Assembly: GCF_012396505.1 (NCBI RefSeq) | Contig: NZ_JAAXPN010000001.1 | Coordinates: 310,001 to 374,000 of the forward strand | Length of the DNA stretch: 64,000 bases | Reading direction: 5' to 3' | Origin: Periweissella fabalis | GTDB taxonomy: Bacteria > Bacillota > Bacilli > Lactobacillales > Lactobacillaceae | Part shown: positions 62,188-64,000 of the stretch, one piece after another | Layout: the number at the start of each line of letters is the position of its first letter | How positions within the stretch are numbered: the stretch's first letter is position 1 | Program-made: the position numbers and the translations under genes | The notes under the pieces: generated by a model | What the model saw: only the letters and a program-made list of their open reading frames with translations | The model's database searches: none | What the model was told of the DNA's origin: nothing

Positions 62188-63198
62188 CTAATCATGGACA
62201 ACATGCGGACTGTTCTTGCTATGTGCAACCAAAACGATATCATCCAAAGCAATATCAACCATATTTTGGACAGCTGCATCAGTATAAAAACCTATATGCA
62301 GAGTAACCGAAACATTGGGCATTGCAAGTAATTGATCATACGTTGTAAAATCAAGAGCGTGTTCGTTACTTAAATCATGTTCTACAAAGTTTTCTTCACC
62401 TTCAACAGCATCTAAACCCGCCCCAGCAATAATCCCAGCGTTAAGAGCTGCAATTAAAGCTGGCGTTTCAATAATAGGACCACGAGCACAATTAATCAAT
62501 AGAGCTTCTTTTTTCATTTTAGCAAATGTAGCGCCATTAAATAAGTGGTGTGTAGTATCGTTTAGATTGGTATGAATGGTCACAATATCACTTTGAGCAA
62601 GAAGAGTTTCAAAATCTACGTATTCAACTGTATCAGCTAAATCAGTTCGATGAATTAAGTCATTAGCGATAACATGGGCTCCTAAAGCTTTAAAAATTCG
62701 TGCTACTGTACCACCAATTTTACCTGCTCCAAAAATACCGATGGTCAAATTATGAATTTCACGTGCTTGCAATTCATCCCAACTATAATTATGTTGGCGC
62801 ATACGTGCTTCGGCGGCTTCAAGATGCCTTAAAAGTACCATTGTATGCATTAATGTAGCTTCAGCAACTGAACGAGGGGAGTAGGCGGGGACATTAGTTA
62901 CTACAATTTGATTAGCATCAGCTGCCTTAAAATTAATGGTATTATAGCCGGTAATTCGTAAGGCAATATGGTGAATCCCTAAATCAGCTAAACGTGAATA
63001 AACATCTGGATCATCGATAGCAGCGTGTTGTACTATTGAGATACTATCATAACCGGCTGCCATATCAATATTATCTACAAGGTTAAGGGGGGTTGTATCA
63101 ACTTGAATAGCATTACGCTTCGCCCAAGATTTAATCGCAAGTTGCTCATCGGGGCGGACACTATCATCGGGGCGGACACTATACATTAGAATTTTCAT
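62188..63198 (-). CDS. D-2-hydroxyacid dehydrogenase (D-lactate/D-hydroxyisocaproate type)
   Basis: A 336-residue NAD-dependent enzyme reducing a 2-oxoacid to the D-hydroxyacid. NAD motif GIFGAGKIGGTVA, substrate/catalytic Arg in INCARGPI, Glu in GLDAVEGEENF and His in VTLHIGFYTDAAV. The N-terminus carries a six-residue tandem repeat (SVRPDD SVRPDE) encoded by an exact 18-bp duplication. AAGGAG precedes the ATG. It follows an aminotransferase after 13 bases, so it may reduce the 2-oxoacid made by that enzyme, for example to phenyllactate; this is inference. Plain D-lactate dehydrogenase is the alternative. Confidence 0.88.
   Translation of the reverse strand: MKILMYSVRPDDSVRPDEQLAIKSWAKRNAIQVDTTPLNLVDNIDMAAGYDSISIVQHAAIDDPDVYSRLADLGIHHIALRITGYNTINFKAADANQIVVTNVPAYSPRSVAEATLMHTMVLLRHLEAAEARMRQHNYSWDELQAREIHNLTIGIFGAGKIGGTVARIFKALGAHVIANDLIHRTDLADTVEYVDFETLLAQSDIVTIHTNLNDTTHHLFNGATFAKMKKEALLINCARGPIIETPALIAALNAGIIAGAGLDAVEGEENFVEHDLSNEHALDFTTYDQLLAMPNVSVTLHIGFYTDAAVQNMVDIALDDIVLVAHSKNSPHVVHD
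63147..63182 (-). repeat. Exact 18-bp tandem duplication in the dehydrogenase 5' end
   Basis: CATCGGGGCGGACACTAT occurs twice in direct succession (63147-63164 and 63165-63182), adding six residues in frame. Confidence 0.95.
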
Positions 63199-63211
63199 TT
63201 ATAATTCTCCT

Positions 63212-64000
63212 TTATACATGGGCTTGCATGAATCGTTCTAACCGATCCATGGCATTAATAAGATTTGTCATACTTGCAGCATAGCTTAAACGCATATAAC
63301 CTTCTCCAGCTGGAAAAGCTCCACCAGGAACAAGCCCTAGATGGGCTTCAATCGCAAGGCGATGACCGAAAGCAAAACTATCTGTACCAAACTGCGTGGG
63401 GATTTGCATAAAAATGTAGAAGGCTCCAGTTGGTTTAATTACTGCAATTCCCATTTGTGTGAGTCGCTTAATTAAATAATCACGCCGTTTAACATATTCT
63501 GCCTGCATAATCAGGCCATCATCTGCTCCACTTGTAAGAGCTTCAATGGCCGCATCTTGTGCATTTGTAGTTGCTGAAGTAACTGTAAATTGACTAATCA
63601 TCGCAATCTTTTGTATCAAATCAGCTGGGCCAGCAGCAAAGCCAATCCGCCATCCAGTCATTGCATGCGATTTTGAGAGCCCAGTTACTAAAATTGTTTG
63701 TTCAGGAAGAATTTCACCTAAGGACACATGGTTTTGATCATAACTTAATTCGCTATATATTTCGTCACTTAAGACAACGATTGGTTTATTACGAAGTGGT
63801 TCAACTAAGGCGGTTAGTTCTTCACGTGTGTAAGTTACACCCGTAGGATTAGTAGGGTAATTAAGAATAAGCATTTTAGCTTGAGGATGTGCTAATAATG
63901 TAGCTTGCAATCGTGATGGTGTTAATTTAAAACCATCGTTAGTTGTATCCACAAAAACTGGTTTAGCCCCATTAAGTAAAGTAATGGGAATATATAATGG
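63212..64000 (-). CDS. Class I/II PLP aminotransferase, 5' end outside window
   Basis: The frame is open to the window edge; about 262 C-terminal residues are visible. It has ILNYPTNPTGVTY, VVLSDEIYSEL, the PLP lysine in GLSKSHAMTGWRIGF and GEGYMRLSYA near the end. This fits fold-type I aminotransferases of the AraT/PatA group, acting on aromatic or other amino acids. It is immediately upstream of the D-hydroxyacid dehydrogenase in the same unit, fitting a transaminate-then-reduce route. The exact substrate is not determined. Confidence 0.88.
   Translation of the reverse strand, partial: PLYIPITLLNGAKPVFVDTTNDGFKLTPSRLQATLLAHPQAKMLILNYPTNPTGVTYTREELTALVEPLRNKPIVVLSDEIYSELSYDQNHVSLGEILPEQTILVTGLSKSHAMTGWRIGFAAGPADLIQKIAMISQFTVTSATTNAQDAAIEALTSGADDGLIMQAEYVKRRDYLIKRLTQMGIAVIKPTGAFYIFMQIPTQFGTDSFAFGHRLAIEAHLGLVPGGAFPAGEGYMRLSYAASMTNLINAMDRLERFMQAHV

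Overview
The window looks like chromosomal DNA of a low-GC lactic acid bacterium of the family Lactobacillaceae. The Weissella/Leuconostoc side of the family seems most likely to me, but the genus is an inference. The reasons are strong AGGAGG ribosome sites, a T-box leader, a CopY-type copper operon, an mntH-usp pair, a D-2-hydroxyacid dehydrogenase, a Leloir galactose operon and many small membrane proteins. No CRISPR array, intact rRNA or intact tRNA gene was seen.

Layout. 1-7300: the end of a GH25 lysozyme, an AT-rich stretch with six degenerate terminator-like hairpins, a YagU-family protein, a Gfo/Idh/MocA oxidoreductase, a GlsB/YeaQ-like membrane protein, a 5'-truncated pentulose-phosphate epimerase with ribokinase, a PEBP-family protein and a lipoprotein. 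7347-20131: a visibly GC-richer aromatic amino acid block. The trp operon has the unusual order trpB-D-C-F-A-E-G behind a T-box. A second unit, aroA-tyrA-aroK/aroQ fusion-MFS-aroC, lies behind its own promoter and a Phe/Tyr-rich leader peptide with alternative RNA hairpins. A ~60 bp dispersed repeat lies on both sides of the block. 20292-26717: two paralogous lipoproteins, an acidic Tyr-rich tail-anchored protein, and a copY-cupredoxin-copA operon with a cop box. 26897-32598: a defence region with a tRNA-like fragment, a half-size HsdS with an HsdM lacking the NPPF asparagine, an mcrC-like ruin, and a complete type II restriction system made of two DpnII-like methylases and an unrelated-looking nuclease.

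32760-43479: surface and membrane proteins, a MurA-like enzyme with Asp in place of the catalytic Cys, tandem YdcF-like proteins, an alpha-1,6-glucosidase, and mntH-usp behind a structured leader RNA. 43678-48459: a four-gene operon of an alanyl-tRNA-synthetase-like protein, an MFS exporter that appears to start at AUU, and two ATP-grasp ligases. It is a candidate for an undescribed small-peptide pathway. 48739-56451: several broken genes (two Nudix-type or unknown frames, an S66 peptidase, a ribokinase stub) among deoC, a TPR protein and an ABC exporter. 56514-61809: galK-galT-transporter (frameshifted)-galM with a cre-like site. 62188-64000: an aminotransferase and a D-2-hydroxyacid dehydrogenase in one unit.

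Two regulatory themes stand out. Trp synthesis appears to be sensed through tRNA-Trp (T-box), while the adjacent common and Phe/Tyr branch appears to be sensed by ribosome stalling on a leader peptide. The number of frameshifted or truncated genes points to ongoing gene decay, or to uncorrected indels in the assembly.
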